Part shown: positions 43,766 through 55,097 of the stretch, in pieces | How the letters are laid out: each line of letters starts with the position of its first letter | How positions within the stretch are numbered: the first letter of the stretch is position 1 | Origin: Gracilaria domingensis | Lineage: Eukaryota; Rhodophyta; Florideophyceae; Gracilariales; Gracilariaceae | Direction: 5' to 3' | DNA length: 64,000 nt | Assembly: GCA_022539475.1 (NCBI GenBank) | Contig: VCMS01000120.1 | Coordinates: forward strand, 62,001 to 126,000 | The notes under the pieces: model-generated | The model's database searches: none | Seen by the model: only the letters and a program-made list of their open reading frames with translations | Told to the model about the DNA's origin: nothing | Translations under genes and position numbers: made by a program

Positions 43766-44699
43766 GATGCTAGTTTACAGTCCAAAAATCGCAGAAAAAA
43801 ATGCTAGTATTTCATATGTTAAATTGCGATTAGTGGAAGTTTGAAGTGGAAGAAAAACTAGAGTAAACTACAGATTCTGCAGTATGGTTTGAATGGAATA
43901 CTAGGCTTGACTTTCAAACTACGAGCTATTTCTAAGAAATATGAAAGTTGCTAGAATCTTAGAACTAACTTCCATTTCTGCTAGTTCACTAGTACTACCG
44001 GTCCATCGGTACAAAAGAGCCATCGGTCCGAAAGCACGGTGGAAGTTCCATCCTAGCAGAAATGAATGTTATTGATGCAGTATTGCAGGTTCATGCAAGG
44101 TATAGCACCACATGGAAACAGGTCCAAACCGGTCATCGTACACATCTCCACCCTACTTCCCACCCCCGAAAATCCATTTTGACATCACCAAAGAAGCCCT
44201 GTATCATTTGGAAGACAATTACGCATCGAAACTCACCGAATAGATACACTGAAAATGCTCTCGTTGCCCTCAATGTAGACATCCCCTTGGTTAGTTTTCT
44301 GTTGCCTAGTCTCTTCGTCCATCCCAACATGGAAATAAACACACTGACCTAAACATTCTTCGCCATCTTCATCTCCCCAACTCCCTCGAAAACATCTCAA
44401 CTGCACAATTTCCAGCACAGCCACTGATCCATTGCCATCCAATGCACCTGCACATGCACAAACACAAGCTAGTCAAATACTCCGTTAGATACTTTTCCAT
44501 CTTCGAAACTTTCCCAAATGCACACTTATCTACTTACCATGTGTCCCTACCTCACCAATAGCCTCGAAAACACGAATCAAACTGTCCCGAAAATCCTGCA
44601 CATACACATAAAACAGTAACCGGTTAGCATTCTTATCAGAACTCGAACAAAAAACATCTCGTACTTACCCCGACGCGTACCTTGCCATCCACACCGAAC

Positions 44700-44801
44700 T
44701 CTGACGAACAAGAATTTGGAGTAATGGCAAAGAATGATTACCTGGAAGGCCTCCGTTGAGGTAATCATTCTTTCCATGACCCCAAACTCTTGTTCGTCAG
44801 A
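44700..44801. repeat. 102-bp hairpin in the 5' region of copy C
   Basis: The counterpart of 25515-25616. Arms open with TCTGACGAACAAGAATTTGG and close with TTGTTCGTCAGA; the loop is about 15 bases. Confidence 0.75.
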
Positions 44802-45096
44802 CTTCAGGGTCATTAGCATGATTCCTCTAGAAGCCCAACCACCCAGCCACATCGTAACCATTCTCCCTTATCCACTTCACCTAAAAAAACACGTTACACA
44901 TAGGAAACGAAGTAAACCACGGCCTTCCGCCCCATCCCCATTCCACTTCCAATCCAAAGATCCCGCACGCTATAACTCCATGAACCTATCGCGCTCATTC
45001 TCGCAATCAGCCCCCGCCGCGCAGTCACATATCCCGTTAGCTAACTCTTCGCTCTTCGAAACATTCTCAAATGAACACTCATCTACTTACCATGTG

Positions 45097-45518
45097 TCCC
45101 CTACCTCACCTATACCCTCGACAACACGCATCAAACTGTCCCAAAAGCCCTACGCATACGCATACAACATTATCCAGTTAGCATTCACATCAAAAGTCGA
45201 ACAAAAAGCTTCTCAAACTTACCCATAGGCCCCCGCCCAAGACATTCACGCTAACCTGCTTCCAAATCCTCTCCGTGCGTCTCGCAAAATCACGTAACGT
45301 TCCGCAGTTAGACTTCGCAAACACCATCAGCATCAAAAGGTCTCACTTACATTGAACCCATTCAGTACGCATCCCAAACATAAAAAACCAGAACTACTCC
45401 GGTTCCAATCCAAAGATTCCGCACGCTGCAGCTTCATGAACCTGTCGCGCTCATTCTCGCACACAGCCGCCGCCGCGCAAAAACACTGGTCAGAGTCGCG
45501 CATATTCGCCATATCAAA
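45097..45518 (-). other. candidate small spliced gene, copy C
   Basis: The same exon and splice-site pattern as at 24799-25220, opposite strand, divergent from the transposase. Its preservation in both copies mainly reflects their recent common origin, so it is weak evidence of selection. Confidence 0.3.
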
Positions 45519-45889
45519 CATTTACGCCTCGACTTACCTGTTTCGCACGTTTCACATCCCAGGACAGGACTCTGAGAGGCAACGCCACTGAAGCTCACAG
45601 AAGAAGAACTTCAATCGCAGCCACACTGTACGTCAATCATCGCCGGCCGCGTAATGCGCCGTCCGCGAAAATTTTTGAAAGTTGTGTTCAGAAAAGTTCG
45701 AAATCCTCCCCACACTGAAACATGCAGGAAAGGTACGTAAACGATCACGTGCACGGTGGAGTTGGTGGCGTATAAACACACTTTATACTCTCCCCTGCAG
45801 GGTGCTCCAAGATTCTGCGCCGCACCATCACCACCGACCTCCCTCTGCAAGCAACTTCCCTCACTACTTTCATACCCTCTCACCCAGCC

Positions 45890-48800
45890 ATGCACAACTG
45901 TTGTTTCCCCCGCTGCTCATTCCATACACAGTCCCTCGCCTCTCTCGCCCAGCATCAGAAGCGATGCAGACACAGGAATGACCCAAACCCGTTTCTCACC
46001 CCAACACCTCATCGAGGATCCCACTTCCCTCCCCGAACCAAGCGCCGCAGACTCAACAACACCGAACCCCCTTCCTTTCCCCCCTCTAACCGCCCATCCG
46101 ATAACGTAGCACTCGCAGACGACGACCCTTATCTCCAGGAACAGCTTGCGCTCTCCCTACGCTCATCCGACGCAGCACAGATACTCAGCCCGCATCACCA
46201 ACTCGCCTCCCAGTCCCCTTCCACAGGCTCAGGTAACGCCTTCTTCCCCTCTCCACCCTCACAGAAAGACCACATCCATAACCTCGTCACCTACATATCC
46301 TCCATCGCCACAAAACTCGGAAAGCGTTCTGCTGACGAGCTCATCAACATTCTCAAGCAATCCACCTTTCCCTCTTCCCTCTTCCAGACCTCCATCACTT
46401 CCGCTGCCGAATGTCTGAAACTGCACTCCAAAATCTTCGAAGAAACAGTCAGCTCCATTGGGTTCACCTCAACCATCATCCATGACAAAAACCATAACTT
46501 CTCCGCCACCCTCTACCTCAGGGACCGCGTTCAGGTTCTCCTACAACAACTTCGTCTCGCATCCCACAGCAACTCCTTCTTTCATCCAGTCAAACAAGCT
46601 TCAAGAACAGGAACTACCGCAATCGCACACCCTATGGCTTCGGAACTCGGCCGCCATGTCGTCCCGACTATCAAGAGGCATATCATGCATTCTCCGGACC
46701 CCGACGTCATCTGGCACGATCCCAGTATCACCGGCACAGACTCGTTCGTCGGACTCGTTCAACTATATTCAGACAAGTCTTCCACCTCTTTGAAAAGTTC
46801 TTCTGTTACGTCGTATCCTCTTCACATCACCCTCCTCAATTTCAATGACTCCTTCCGCAGAAAGTGCATCACGCAGAACTACACACTCGTCGGATACATA
46901 CCCACATCCTTCACCTCCGACTCGTCCTCCACTGACACAGATTCCTTGGAAGTCGCTCCCTCAACCCCCAGCGTGACCCGCATTGTGCGCATGTAGCTCG
47001 TCCAGGAGTCCCTAGAAACCCTCAAACCTCTGTATCATATCGGTATGAAGGGTTTTCCCTTCCGCGACGCCAAAGGAGTCCTTCGTCAATGCCATCCAGT
47101 CATCTCCAACTACAGCGCTGACATCCCCGAAGCCAAGGACATTCTCGCAGTACTTCATGGCACAAAGCCAAGCAAACCCTGCCACCGGTGTCTCCTCCCT
47201 CGTTCAAAACTCAACCTCTACCAATCTATTCTCACAGAGCGAACCCTCTCACATACTTTGCAAACCAGAAAAAGACATGATGACCTACTTCTCGAGGCAG
47301 ATTCTGCTCTCCTCTCCCATAGACCACGGGTTGCAAGGAACCTCAAAGAAGAAGCTGCAGAACTTCTCCACTCCACCTCTCTCTCTCCATACAAGTCCTT
47401 TCTGGAATCTTACCCTCTTCTCAACATCTCTTCACTGCTCACTCCTTATTCAATCTTCTCCTTCGAGCCCCTTCACAAATTTCACCTTGGCATCTCTAAA
47501 CTCATCAAACTCGCCACAATCGAACGCCTGAAGTCCGATTCTCTTCATACTTCCGTGGGCTTCAATGGATCCTCCAGGTCGTTTCGGTCCATCAGAACAT
47601 CTATTCTTACTCACGCCAACTCCATCCTAGCTGACATCGAACGCTCGTTTCCGGCTCCAGGGCTTCATATTGATTTCTCGACATTTGAAAAGGGTAAGTC
47701 TCTCAACGGCTTCTTCACCACTGACGGAATCAGAGGCATGCTAGAAGCAAAGGACTATCGCGCCCTCGACATGGTCTTCCCCTTCATCGGTGCATTCTCC
47801 GACCGTTGCTGCGGTGAAGTATCTCCCGCCCCAATAACCACCATTTTCACCTCTTACGTCGATCTCGTCAATAACGTTCTTCACTACCACACTGCCCCAG
47901 AATGGACTGATGATCGCTTACGCTCTTTGGAGACTCTCATCAAGAACTTCAAGACTCAAACTGTCTCAGTTTTGGGTCCATACCAGGCCTCCAACTTTCG
48001 TACTCTCAAATTCCATCTCCTGGATCACATCATTCCAGACATCCGTCGATACGGAGGCCTCCATTTCGGTGATGCAGGTGTGTACGAGCACGCGCATCTC
48101 CTCTTCAAGAACCACTACCGCCGTACCTCTCGCAGAAGATCAACTGCGCATAAGGAAACAGTGGACTCAATCCAAGAGTCGCAGGATTTCTTACACTCCA
48201 TCTCGGTAAGGAAACACTTCTCCATGTCTACCAACTCGGCCAGTCGTTTGTCGCAGCGGTGTCCCTCCATGGTTCGTGATGGTAGTTCATTCTCCCTCTT
48301 CGACATCATCACGGCCGACAAGTATCTACGGTCCCATCCAAACGTCCCCTCATCTGCTCTCACAGATTTGTTCTCCAAAACTACATTGCAGTTCATCAAC
48401 CAAATCTCTCGCGACGCCCTCTCTTCCTTTCGTACCCTAAGCTTAGAAACTCTTCAACCGTTGGACAACCCCCATTACATCAAAATCACCGTCGTTAACT
48501 CCGCTTACATTGTTTCTGGATTCTGCCCCCCGCTGGATGACTACGATCGTCACTTTCAATGCATTAGACTGCGAGAGCCGGAGGTCTCTTTGTGTGAACG
48601 TATTTTTGCAACCACTTCTTTCGGCCCTCAGGAAGGCTTCCAAGTCCCCAAAATTCTCGACCATCCTGGTTAATGGAACTCCTCCTCCCTGTTGTGACTT
48701 CCCGACCGCATGGGTATGCAAAGTCTTTGCCCTGGTTTGCTTTAGCAGATGTAACCAAAGCAATTCCGATTCTGAATTTGCCTTTGTTCGCTTCTTCGAG

Positions 48801-49115
48801 GTAACGGAGCCGTTGGATAACATGGACGAATCCTTGAACTGCATTTCCCTCCGCTGGGCCACGGATGACGAGGAAGATCACACATTGCAAACCTCCAATT
48901 CTCTAAAACGGTCAACAACTGCATCTGTATCCCCATGGTTCGGTCTCGTCCCATTCTCTTCGATCAAAGGCTCGGTACACATCCTCCGACAAAACTATCC
49001 CGCACGCCCCTTTTTCCCTCCATTGCACTGGAAGTTCCACCGATTCTACATTAACAGATTCTATCGCAATCCCCGAGCTCGTTTACACTACCATCCAATC
49101 ACCAAACTTTCGTAA
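45890..49115 (+). pseudogene. Plavaka-type transposase, copy C
   Basis: It begins MHNCCFPRCS at 45890 and is nearly identical to copy B throughout, with the finger and all three catalytic acidic residues present. The same TAG interrupts it (46994-46996). In addition a 10-base insertion (TCAGGAAGGC at about 48628-48637) shifts the frame before the last 150 residues, which continue in another frame to 49115. Both breaks would have to be bypassed for a full product, so this copy is less complete than B. A possible 5'-UTR intron lies at 45733-45800. Confidence 0.8.
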
Positions 49116-49131
49116 CGTAAACCATAATGCA

Positions 49132-49581
49132 TTAGTGACGTTCTATCCAATTCTCCTCACGTAATCCTTCTTGCACAGACCTTTCCCTCACATCCCTCTC
49201 TGCAGTTATGTCGTAGAACATACGGTCTCCCCGACTGCAGCATCCAACATAGCAATCCAGTACAGCTCCGAGCTTCTCAGAGATCTCTCCCATAAACACA
49301 TCTTCTCGGACAGCAAGGTACATTTTCCTTTTCGACGGAATCCAGTAAACCACAGTGCCCACCCGGTCATCATTTCCATGCCGCGCATCTTCAGCATTCG
49401 ATGGGCCATTTCTGAACTCTGTTGGATAACTCTGCTGCATGCGGACCCTCACGGTCTTCAGTATACTCTCAAGTGCCAGTGGTAGACATTTCGCGAACAA
49501 GTTGGAGAACAACACTTGTCTCTTACCACCTCTCTCTCGTTCAGACTCTGTCATGCGAACAACGGACGCTATCCAGGCAGT
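49132..49581 (-). pseudogene. transposon gene 2, truncated to its last 150 codons
   Basis: It matches the C-terminus of the 18643-21195 gene (AWIASVVRMTESERERGGKR, GTVVYWIPSKRK, CYVGCCSRGDRMFYDIT). Homology stops abruptly at about 49581, inside the coding sequence, where an unrelated frame begins. The junction marks a deletion or rearrangement that joined the transposon core to the cargo region. Confidence 0.75.
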
Positions 49582-50581
49582 TATGTACAGACATCGCTTG
49601 ACGAATAGAAGACACGTACTCTTTGGAGAATACATTGAAACGGGGTGGTACTCGTGCGGGGCGGCCAGGTCTGAAGCTTTCCAACAAATTCCATCTTGAC
49701 GTTGGGGACATTTTGTATAGGAAGCCATTCAACACAATCTTGCTGAAATCTGCCAAGAATTCCTTTGCCAACTCCCGTAAGTTGGCGTCGATAGTATCCG
49801 GAAGAGTATGAACCCAAGAAACGGTGTCGTTCACATCCAACGTGGGTTTCAGTTCTTCCCCCAACGTATGAAAAGCTGACTCCGGACTGTACCCAACAGA
49901 GCGGGATTCAATGATATGGAACCCAAGCGACTTCTTTTCTACAAGCAGGTATGGCAGCAACATCTGCTCACCATCACCAAAGCCTAAGGTTGAGGCAAAG
50001 AAATCCCATCCCTTACAAGTCGTTTGCACTGCATGTGCCATCCGTCTCCCGTGCGTCTCATTCGAAGCTATGTAGCCGTCGACGAACTGCACAGCTCTAT
50101 GGGTTCCCTTCCCGGTCCTTCCTCTCTTCGCCGCTGGCAGATTTCTCTCCGAAGTTATATGCTTTACGAAAGAGAGATAGAGTAACTGCTGAAAACGAGT
50201 GGGAGGCCCAATCCTGAACGTAGTTCTCTTCGTCTGCTTACTGCCTGGACCATGTCGTTTGAAAAGGTCATTCCAGAAAGCCCGTTCTATGAACGAGTTA
50301 CCGTTGTCGACATCCTTTTCAAGACTCCAGGTAAACAAATCTCTCACGCGCCGATCAGAATTCTCGTCGTCTAGATCAGTGATACGCGCTAGAGGATGCG
50401 CTAGAGGATACCGTGCCGTGGTTCTCATCGGCCAGCACACTCTGCTTAACAGTCCGAGGAGCGTCATTTCCGGTGGACGCCATGTAAGAACTGAGAATCG
50501 GAAAGGACGCGAAGTAAACGAGTATTGTGAAACGGTAGAAGTTTCGGAGATGTTTAAATGGGTGGGAAGCGTCGGAAACAA
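49541..50581 (-). CDS. unknown 346-residue frame adjoining the truncated transposon gene
   Basis: An open frame with good protein-like composition (RDLFTWSLEKDVDNGNSFIE, AVQFVDGYIASNETHGRRMA, TLGFGDGEQMLLPYLLVEKK, DTIDANLRELAKEFLADFSK). Its last dozen residues read across the 49581 junction into transposon sequence in a non-native frame, so the original C-terminus is lost. I recognise no domain. Upstream it faces the palindromic repeat at 50.75-51.38 kb, with the dioxygenase-like gene divergent on the other side. Confidence 0.45.
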   Translation of the reverse strand: MFPTLPTHLNISETSTVSQYSFTSRPFRFSVLTWRPPEMTLLGLLSRVCWPMRTTARYPLAHPLARITDLDDENSDRRVRDLFTWSLEKDVDNGNSFIERAFWNDLFKRHGPGSKQTKRTTFRIGPPTRFQQLLYLSFVKHITSERNLPAAKRGRTGKGTHRAVQFVDGYIASNETHGRRMAHAVQTTCKGWDFFASTLGFGDGEQMLLPYLLVEKKSLGFHIIESRSVGYSPESAFHTLGEELKPTLDVNDTVSWVHTLPDTIDANLRELAKEFLADFSKIVLNGFLYKMSPTSRWNLLESFRPGRPARVPPRFNVFSKEYVSSIRQAMSVHNCLDSVRCSHDRV

Positions 50582-50744
50582 TGGTGGAGAGCGCGGTTGC
50601 GACGGATTACCGAGAACTGAGCTGGTAATGAAATAGAGAGACGAGAGTGGGATCTAAACACATCAAACCGGTGGGGCACCTCAGTATATGCAGTGCATTA
50701 TATGTCTAGTATGTAAAACCAACGTAGAAAACACTGGGTTCGTA

Positions 50745-51378
50745 CATCTTTGAACATCGCCCGAGCGCCGTGTGGGAACCGCGGTTCGCCGAGTTCATAG
50801 CCGAGATCATAGCTATGATCTCGGCTATGAACTCGGCGAACCGCGGTTCCGGCACGGCGCATCTGACGAAACGCCACGTGTATACCGCCGAAAGGACCCC
50901 CCTTGATGACCCCCCTGGAGGACCCCTTGCTGGCGTTTATGTGGGCAGTGACGTCGAATAAACGGGAGAGCGATGGAGACGCGGATGACACTTCGGACAC
51001 ATTGTGTAGCAAGCGTGGAAGACGGAGGGGAAGGGCTTGAGAAGGAGAGACGATGCGGTGGGAGCGGAGCAGCGCACGGAGGGCTGCGGCCATCGACAGG
51101 GCGTCACTTATTCACTGCCCACATAAACGCCAGCAACACCACCAGGTAGTGGTGGTGTGGGTGAGAACAGGTGCTTTGGTGCGCATTGTGTAGCAGAAGT
51201 GGTCTCCAGGGGGTCCTCAGGGGGGGTCCTTTCGGCGGTATACACGTGGCGTTTCGTCAGATGCGCCGTGCCGGAACCGCGGTTCGCCCAGTTCATAGCC
51301 GAGATCATAGCTATGATCTCGGCTATGAACTCGGCGAACCGCGGTTCCCACACGGCGCTCGGGCGATGTTCAAAGATG
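50745..51378. repeat. long inverted repeat with a palindrome in each arm
   Basis: Arms 50745-50962 and 51105-51378 are reverse complements; the right arm has about 75 extra bases (a GGTGTGG/CACCACC-rich insert). Each arm contains a 76-bp palindrome (50775-50850, perfect; 51273-51348, one mismatch) built from GGAACCGCGGTTCGCCGAG and TTCATAGCCGAGATCATAG plus their complements. The 142-bp spacer, read on the minus strand from 51093, begins MAAALRALLRSHRIVSPSQA, Arg-rich and without acidic residues, like a mitochondrial presequence. The whole resembles a foldback element that captured a host gene fragment. Confidence 0.75.
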
Positions 51379-51697
51379 ATGAAAGGCGGGGACAGTGGTC
51401 AACCAGGACGGAATCAGACATTGATCCAACCATTTATAACCATCAGGAACTGTACCCACACTGCTCACGTGGGCATTGCAGCCGTTTTGAACGTGAGTGG
51501 TTGCGTCCATTGTGCTCACGCGAGAAAGGGCGGAGATTCGAACACGAGCGGTTGCAACTTCACGGGAGCAAACGTACGATTTGAAGAACACCAGGACTCG
51601 TGTATATCACACACACTGGCACCATATAATGGATATGAGGGGACTGGGAAAGGGTCAAATGAGACGCTCTCGAAAGATGAGAAAGCCTCGACGAACC

Positions 51698-53617
51698 ATG
51701 GCACCACAACTTCGGAGCGGGACCAAAACTGCTGAACCGAACGCAGCGACGGGGAACGCATCCACAGCTATGAAGTCGAAGCCCGCACCAGGCGAAGAAG
51801 TGAACTTGTTGTTGGGAGGGGCAGGAGGGAACAAAGCAGCGATTGGGAAAGCTGTTCTCGTTGAAGTGGACGCTGGTGGAGGGAAGACAACGTTCAGAAG
51901 GGAAATGCATGGACATGCTCTGCAGGGAAAACCAGGGGAAGATGTAGTTGGTATATGGCGAGCGAAGATATCTCATGAGCTTGACACTCCCTATCCCTAT
52001 CCCTTTAAGTGTACCGATAAAGATTCTGTTCCGAAGACATTGAAGGACATGAACAGGCCCGGTTTCTACGCCTGGGACCTGAACTTAATGTCTAAGGTGG
52101 GTGACGTCGTAAGCGCTGATGAAGGGGACAAGGGTGCTCCGAGTTCCAAATTCGTCGCCCCTGAGAAGCCATCGAATACTGCTCGGAAACGGGTGCGAGT
52201 GGTAGAACCTAAAACTCCATCCAGTGCCCGAAAGCGAATGCAGATGAAAGTGGCTGATGTAAAAACCCCGTCGAATGCTAAACAACCCCAAGGCGGGAAA
52301 CAAGCGCCAGTACCAAAGCTGAAAACACCATCGAACGTTCACGGTGGTGGAAAACAGATGCAAGAATTCAAGATGACCACGACCCCGGAGAGTGCTGTAT
52401 CGGCATTTCGTAAACAAACTGCTACGATTGTGCATCTCCAGAAGCAACACCGAGGCCACTTGTTGGAGCCCAAGGAATTTGAAAGTGTGCACCATGCTGT
52501 CTTTTGGCATGCAGCGTATCATGGCCATAAACTCCTGAACGCGGCAATGGGAGGCATGGAGGTCGACGAGAAGACGTTATGGGGGGATGCACTGAAGAAC
52601 GACTCTCTTGCATATGTCTATTTTGTGAAGAAGAACGTCGAGCTTCGAGACAGAGGTTTCTGTATTCTGGACGGCTTTGCATCGGATGGAGAGTTGGTGA
52701 AGCTGACAGAGAGTTTGAGCAAGCTCATTGACGGGGATGTTAGTGTGGAATTACTGGACTTCTTCCGAAGGGACTTCGAGAGGGCTCCAGACCTTAGGAT
52801 ACCAGAGAACCGAATCACATGGATACCGATCATCAACGCAGATGGTGGGAGGTACATGACTACGAGAAGAGGCATAGTGGGTGACATGGAGGCAGCCGTA
52901 GAAAGACATGTGCTTGTGAAGAAGAGAGCTTTACTGGATGCCCGACTGGGACAGATATGTGCTTTAATGGGTTTACAAGATAATAGGGTGGAAAAGGAGA
53001 GGATGTATGCGCCGAAGACGGGGGGGAGGGTGTTATGCACTGCAGTTGGATGCAAGCGGCAGCAGTTACATACGGATTTCCCGACCTTGGCGAATGAGGA
53101 TAAGCTGGAAGAAAAGAAGAACCCGGGGTACTCTATGATGGTGTCCGGAAGTGTGTCGTTTCCAATTTGGGTATGTGAAGGGTCTCATACACACTACGCA
53201 GTTACTCCCAAGGCATTTGAAGGTTTGGCACGGGGGATGTTTGTGAGGAAGTTTTTCGTTCCGTCTAAGTCTATATTTATTGGAAGAGGTGATGTGTTCC
53301 ATGCAGGCGCTTCAAATGAGGATGGAAGACTCCCCGAGATTCCCTTGTTTCGTTACCACATGTACATGGTACCTGAGAAATACAACCTCCCGGATGCGGT
53401 ACACCTTAACCAACACTTTCGACCTCAGTTCAAGGAGGATGAAAACCTGGTTAGTATGAAGGAGAAGAGGAAGAATCCAGAACCGTCGAATTTGGAGGAG
53501 GAGAATGATGAGGTGATAGTAGAGGAAGGGGAAGAACAGTATGAAGAAGATGACGAAGATGAGAATTATGAAGTGGAGGAGATTGAAAACGATCTTGAGG
53601 ATGGCGAAGAGGACTGA
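51698..53617 (+). CDS. 2-oxoglutarate/Fe(II) dioxygenase-like protein
   Basis: A 639-residue frame from ATG 51698 (ACCATGG context); an upstream in-frame ATG at 51497 lies just after the inverted repeat and is less likely. Residues about 155-220 contain four copies of a (K)TPSNA/KPSNT motif between basic runs, probably DNA- or chromatin-binding. The C-terminal half carries GFCILDGFASD, ALLDARLGQICALMGL and APKTGGR, then the beta-helix core: QLHTDF (H458, D460), GSVSFPIWVCEGSHTH, IFIGRGDVFHAGAS (H535) and PLFRYHMYM (R552). These are the HxD...H iron ligands and the Arg that binds 2-oxoglutarate. The last 40 residues are nearly all acidic. Family members hydroxylate proteins, nucleic acids or small molecules; the substrate here is unknown. 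All ligands are intact. A decayed paralogue lies at 7.5-8.8 kb. Confidence 0.7.
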   Translation: MAPQLRSGTKTAEPNAATGNASTAMKSKPAPGEEVNLLLGGAGGNKAAIGKAVLVEVDAGGGKTTFRREMHGHALQGKPGEDVVGIWRAKISHELDTPYPYPFKCTDKDSVPKTLKDMNRPGFYAWDLNLMSKVGDVVSADEGDKGAPSSKFVAPEKPSNTARKRVRVVEPKTPSSARKRMQMKVADVKTPSNAKQPQGGKQAPVPKLKTPSNVHGGGKQMQEFKMTTTPESAVSAFRKQTATIVHLQKQHRGHLLEPKEFESVHHAVFWHAAYHGHKLLNAAMGGMEVDEKTLWGDALKNDSLAYVYFVKKNVELRDRGFCILDGFASDGELVKLTESLSKLIDGDVSVELLDFFRRDFERAPDLRIPENRITWIPIINADGGRYMTTRRGIVGDMEAAVERHVLVKKRALLDARLGQICALMGLQDNRVEKERMYAPKTGGRVLCTAVGCKRQQLHTDFPTLANEDKLEEKKNPGYSMMVSGSVSFPIWVCEGSHTHYAVTPKAFEGLARGMFVRKFFVPSKSIFIGRGDVFHAGASNEDGRLPEIPLFRYHMYMVPEKYNLPDAVHLNQHFRPQFKEDENLVSMKEKRKNPEPSNLEEENDEVIVEEGEEQYEEDDEDENYEVEEIENDLEDGEED

Positions 53618-53894
53618 GTGAATATGTGATGAAACTTTGTAGTAATCTATGTGTCGAATATAGTTTCGAAGTAAATGATCTTGTGAATCGAGAGAAAGTT
53701 TAAGAATTGTGGAAGCGACGACTCTACCCAAGATTGAAGGGTAGGATAGGATACCATACCAAACACTTCAATCCTGGAGAGCGTCATGAACAAGTGGGAA
53801 CTATGTTTGTAGAGAAGGGATTCTGTTTAGTTGAAACATGTATCAGTTATGTACTTATGTTCGTATACTACTTGTCTCGCACTTGGTGAATACG

Positions 53895-55097
53895 TCAGCC
53901 AGAAGGCAGTAGATGTTGTGTCGGGGGTCTAGGGTGCTCACCAATGGCGCACAAGTATCGCTTTGCGTTGATTCTTGGTGCGTGTTTGACGACTCCGGAG
54001 CATACAAGTAGTACAATGAACAAGGTGTTTGTGAGGAGGGGCGGGATACCTCTGTACGAACCAAAGGATTCGGGGTCCAAGGACTCGGAGAGTGTGTGTG
54101 CGAAGAAAACTGGGACCACTCTGTTCAGAAAAAGTCTGATAGAAAGCAGGAAATCCTGAAGGAACAAAGCTTTCCGGAACGAGTTTAGAATACAACGGCA
54201 GTACGGATTTACCCCTCTTCTCTGGTATACCACCCGATTGGAGAGCGGAACTATGTTGTTGAACGTATGTTTTGTAGAGAAATAGATCCCAAATGTGTTG
54301 ATGAGAATGGTGCAGAAGCCGAAGAAGAAACCGCCGGGGAAGAAGGAAATACATGCAGTTTTGAGAGAATCCATGACATCGATTGGAGGAGGACGGAGCT
54401 GATAGGTGACGAAGATAGAGAGGTTGAGGACGATAAGCCCACCGATGCCCATGCCGAGGTATTTATTCCTCAGTTCCGAAACGGTGCTGGATGTGTGCGA
54501 CGGAGTCATTGGACCATATGCGAGTCTACCATACCTTGTGGCGTGAAGAGAGAATGCCAATTCAAACAGAATAATGTGAAACATAGTTTCGAGCATGCTG
54601 TACAGGATGGTGAATCCCAGTTGTGTTTGGCGGGAGGAGCGATCGTAGAGAAGAGCGTGTGTTGTGAGAGGCTTTATAATCCCATAGAGAGCTCCTATGG
54701 CTACTGAAACGAAGAGGGAGAGTGCCAAGAGAGAGGATAGCGAGAGCATGTTCAGGGGATTATGTGAATAAGACCGAGCCTCTGACATGTAGTTGGGTAG
54801 CTCTGAAAGATTCCCAATTGTGTGGAAGAAGGGAGGATGTTCAAGGATTCGGTCATGAATTGAAACTTCGTGAAGTATGTCATAAACATCACTGAGTTCA
54901 TCTAGCAGTTCGGGGGATAAAAGGGTCTGGACTCCTCGAACCGTGGCTTCCCCGGTGTCAACGTCGTACTTCAGTTGAAGGCAGTCGTCAAAGGTGATGT
55001 ATGTCCTATGGGGAAATGCGTTGAGATGGATAGGTATGAGAGCAGTTTGGTTGCGAAGCTGTACATGCGATACCTTGTGGGTGTTTTGGAAGGCCAT
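53895..55097 (-). CDS. multi-pass membrane protein of unknown function
   Basis: A 400-residue intact frame. The first 110 residues are soluble (FDDCLQLKYDVDTGEATVRG resembles a small beta domain). Hydrophobic segments lie at about 117-142, 160-183, 213-233, 248-273 and 352-370, with a weaker one at 315-335, giving five or six membrane spans. No signal peptide or known transporter motif is seen. It converges with the dioxygenase-like gene, whose stop is about 280 bp away, and diverges from the acidic protein gene. It lies inside the 43750-56980 element and may be cargo. Confidence 0.55.
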   Translation of the reverse strand: MAFQNTHKVSHVQLRNQTALIPIHLNAFPHRTYITFDDCLQLKYDVDTGEATVRGVQTLLSPELLDELSDVYDILHEVSIHDRILEHPPFFHTIGNLSELPNYMSEARSYSHNPLNMLSLSSLLALSLFVSVAIGALYGIIKPLTTHALLYDRSSRQTQLGFTILYSMLETMFHIILFELAFSLHATRYGRLAYGPMTPSHTSSTVSELRNKYLGMGIGGLIVLNLSIFVTYQLRPPPIDVMDSLKTACISFFPGGFFFGFCTILINTFGIYFSTKHTFNNIVPLSNRVVYQRRGVNPYCRCILNSFRKALFLQDFLLSIRLFLNRVVPVFFAHTLSESLDPESFGSYRGIPPLLTNTLFIVLLVCSGVVKHAPRINAKRYLCAIGEHPRPPTQHLLPSG

